Assembly (NCBI GenBank): GCA_913778905.1
Contig: CAJYYA010000009.1
Coordinates: 1 to 64,000, forward strand
Direction of reading: 5' to 3'
DNA: 64,000 nt
DNA from: an uncultured Naasia sp.
GTDB lineage: Bacteria; Actinomycetota; Actinomycetes; Actinomycetales; Microbacteriaceae
Notes under the pieces: model-generated
The model's database searches: none
What the model was told of the DNA's origin: nothing
What the model saw: only the letters and a program-made list of their open reading frames with translations
Position numbers and translations under genes: made by a program
In this document: in pieces, positions 63,526-64,000 of the stretch
Position numbering within the stretch: the stretch's first letter is position 1
Layout: each line of letters begins with the position of its first letter

Positions 63526-64000
63526 GGGCCTCGATACGCTCCGCTACTCGACCAGTCTCGGTAGGCGGCGCTTCGCGGCCGCTACTCGACTTACGGACGT
63601 CGAGTAGGCCGTCAGGCCGTACCGAGACGGCTCGAGTAGCCGAAGGCGTACCGAGAGCACACGGAACAGCATCGGCGAAGCCGATCCCCCAGCCTGCCCT
63701 CCGAGGCAGGGCCTCGATACGCCTCCGGCTACTCGGCCGGTCTCGATACGCTCCGCTACTCGACCCCCGGAAACCCGGACGTCGAGTAGGCCGCCAGGCC
63801 GTACCGAGACGGCTCGAGTAGCCGAAGGCGTACCGAGAGCAGACAGAACAGCATCGGCGAAGCCGATACCGAACGTCGAACCGAGCGAGGGCCTCGATAC
63901 GCTTCGCTACTCGGCCGGTCTCGGTACGCTTCGCTACTCGACCTCCGTGGGTTCCGGACGTCGAGTAGGCCGCCAGGCCGTACCGAGACGGCTCGAGTAG
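63526..64000. repeat. Tandem ~180-bp repeat units of the CTCGATACGC/GTCGAGTAGG family
   Basis: Units begin with GGGCCTCGATACG at 63526, 63709 and 63889 (periods 183 and 180), the last cut by the window edge. Each has a forward half with CTCCGCTACTCGACC boxes and an inverted half with GTCGAGTAGGCCG and GGCCGTACCGAGACGG boxes, and ends with GCATCGGCGAAGCCGAT, itself a small palindrome. Reading frames through it are by-products of the repeat. Elements of this type are common between genes in Microbacteriaceae. Confidence 0.85.

Noticed and set aside
63422-63821. Open frames at the right end of the window
   Set aside because: They arise from repeat sequence; translations are Arg/Pro/Ser-rich and unlike known proteins.
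63526-64000. CRISPR-like array
   Set aside because: Units of about 180 bp with inverted internal boxes and no short unique spacers; it is a tandem palindromic repeat, and no cas gene is near.

Overview
The window looks like a chromosomal segment of a high-GC actinobacterium, most likely family Microbacteriaceae. Pointers are the very high GC with GC-rich third codon positions, many GTG starts and GTGA/ATGA overlaps, a GlgE-type glycogen pathway, DUF3097, DUF6457, DUF6412 and YcnI proteins, F420-type enzymes, and dispersed intergenic repeats of the CTCGATACGCTCCGCTACTCGACC and GCGCTCAATGGGCGGGC kind. Genus and species cannot be settled by reading alone.

Layout. (1) 1-3270: a Tn552/Tn5053-like transposition module (serine resolvase, DDE transposase, AAA+ target-choice ATPase) without visible cargo. 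The transposase N-terminus appears frameshifted. A REP-like palindrome follows it. (2) 3352-15456: an accessory catabolic locus built around a divergent promoter at about 11480-11650. Leftward runs an operon of alpha/beta hydrolase, BMP-type lipoprotein, nucleoside-type ABC transporter, nucleoside hydrolase and two SDR dehydrogenases. Rightward run an FCD-type GntR regulator, two paralogous DUF1185 proteins, an HpPgdA/PuuE/cyclic-imidase-like metal hydrolase and an asparaginase-family enzyme. The GntR promoter carries a perfect CTTGCATGCAAG palindrome and a second partial copy. This is the best candidate for an undescribed pathway: uptake of a nucleoside-like or cyclic ureide/imide compound, release of its ring, ring opening and deamidation. 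(3) 15612-21612: LmeA-like protein, argS, a lipoprotein, a transglutaminase, an F420-type reductase, tRNA-Arg(CCG) and a membrane alpha/beta hydrolase. (4) 21638-27273: a molybdoenzyme set (FdhF/YdeP-type oxidoreductase, fdhD, a MobA-DUF6457 fusion, moeA). (5) 27447-39434: a copper-type YcnI pair, DUF2236, DedA, F420 LLM oxidoreductase, DUF3072, phosphoesterase, DUF3097, a YidC paralogue with DUF6412, a methyltransferase, a TMEM175 channel and an FBP zinc protein. (6) 39448-51934: an SRPBCC protein, a FAD oxidoreductase and a VOC protein, then gatCAB, a secreted DUF1023 hydrolase, ligA, mnmA and a cysteine desulfurase. (7) 51953-63382: glycogen/alpha-glucan genes glgX, glgP, glgE, glgB and a polyprenyl-phosphate sugar transferase. 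(8) 63383-64000: non-coding, filled by tandem ~180-bp repeat units that run off the window.

How genes work together. GatCAB, ArgS and tRNA-Arg serve translation. The cysteine desulfurase supplies sulfur for MnmA tRNA thiolation. MobA and MoeA make the cofactor used by the molybdoenzyme, and FdhD sulfurates it. GlgB, GlgE, GlgX and GlgP build, branch, debranch and degrade alpha-glucan. Every call rests on reading of motifs and context; no database search was run.
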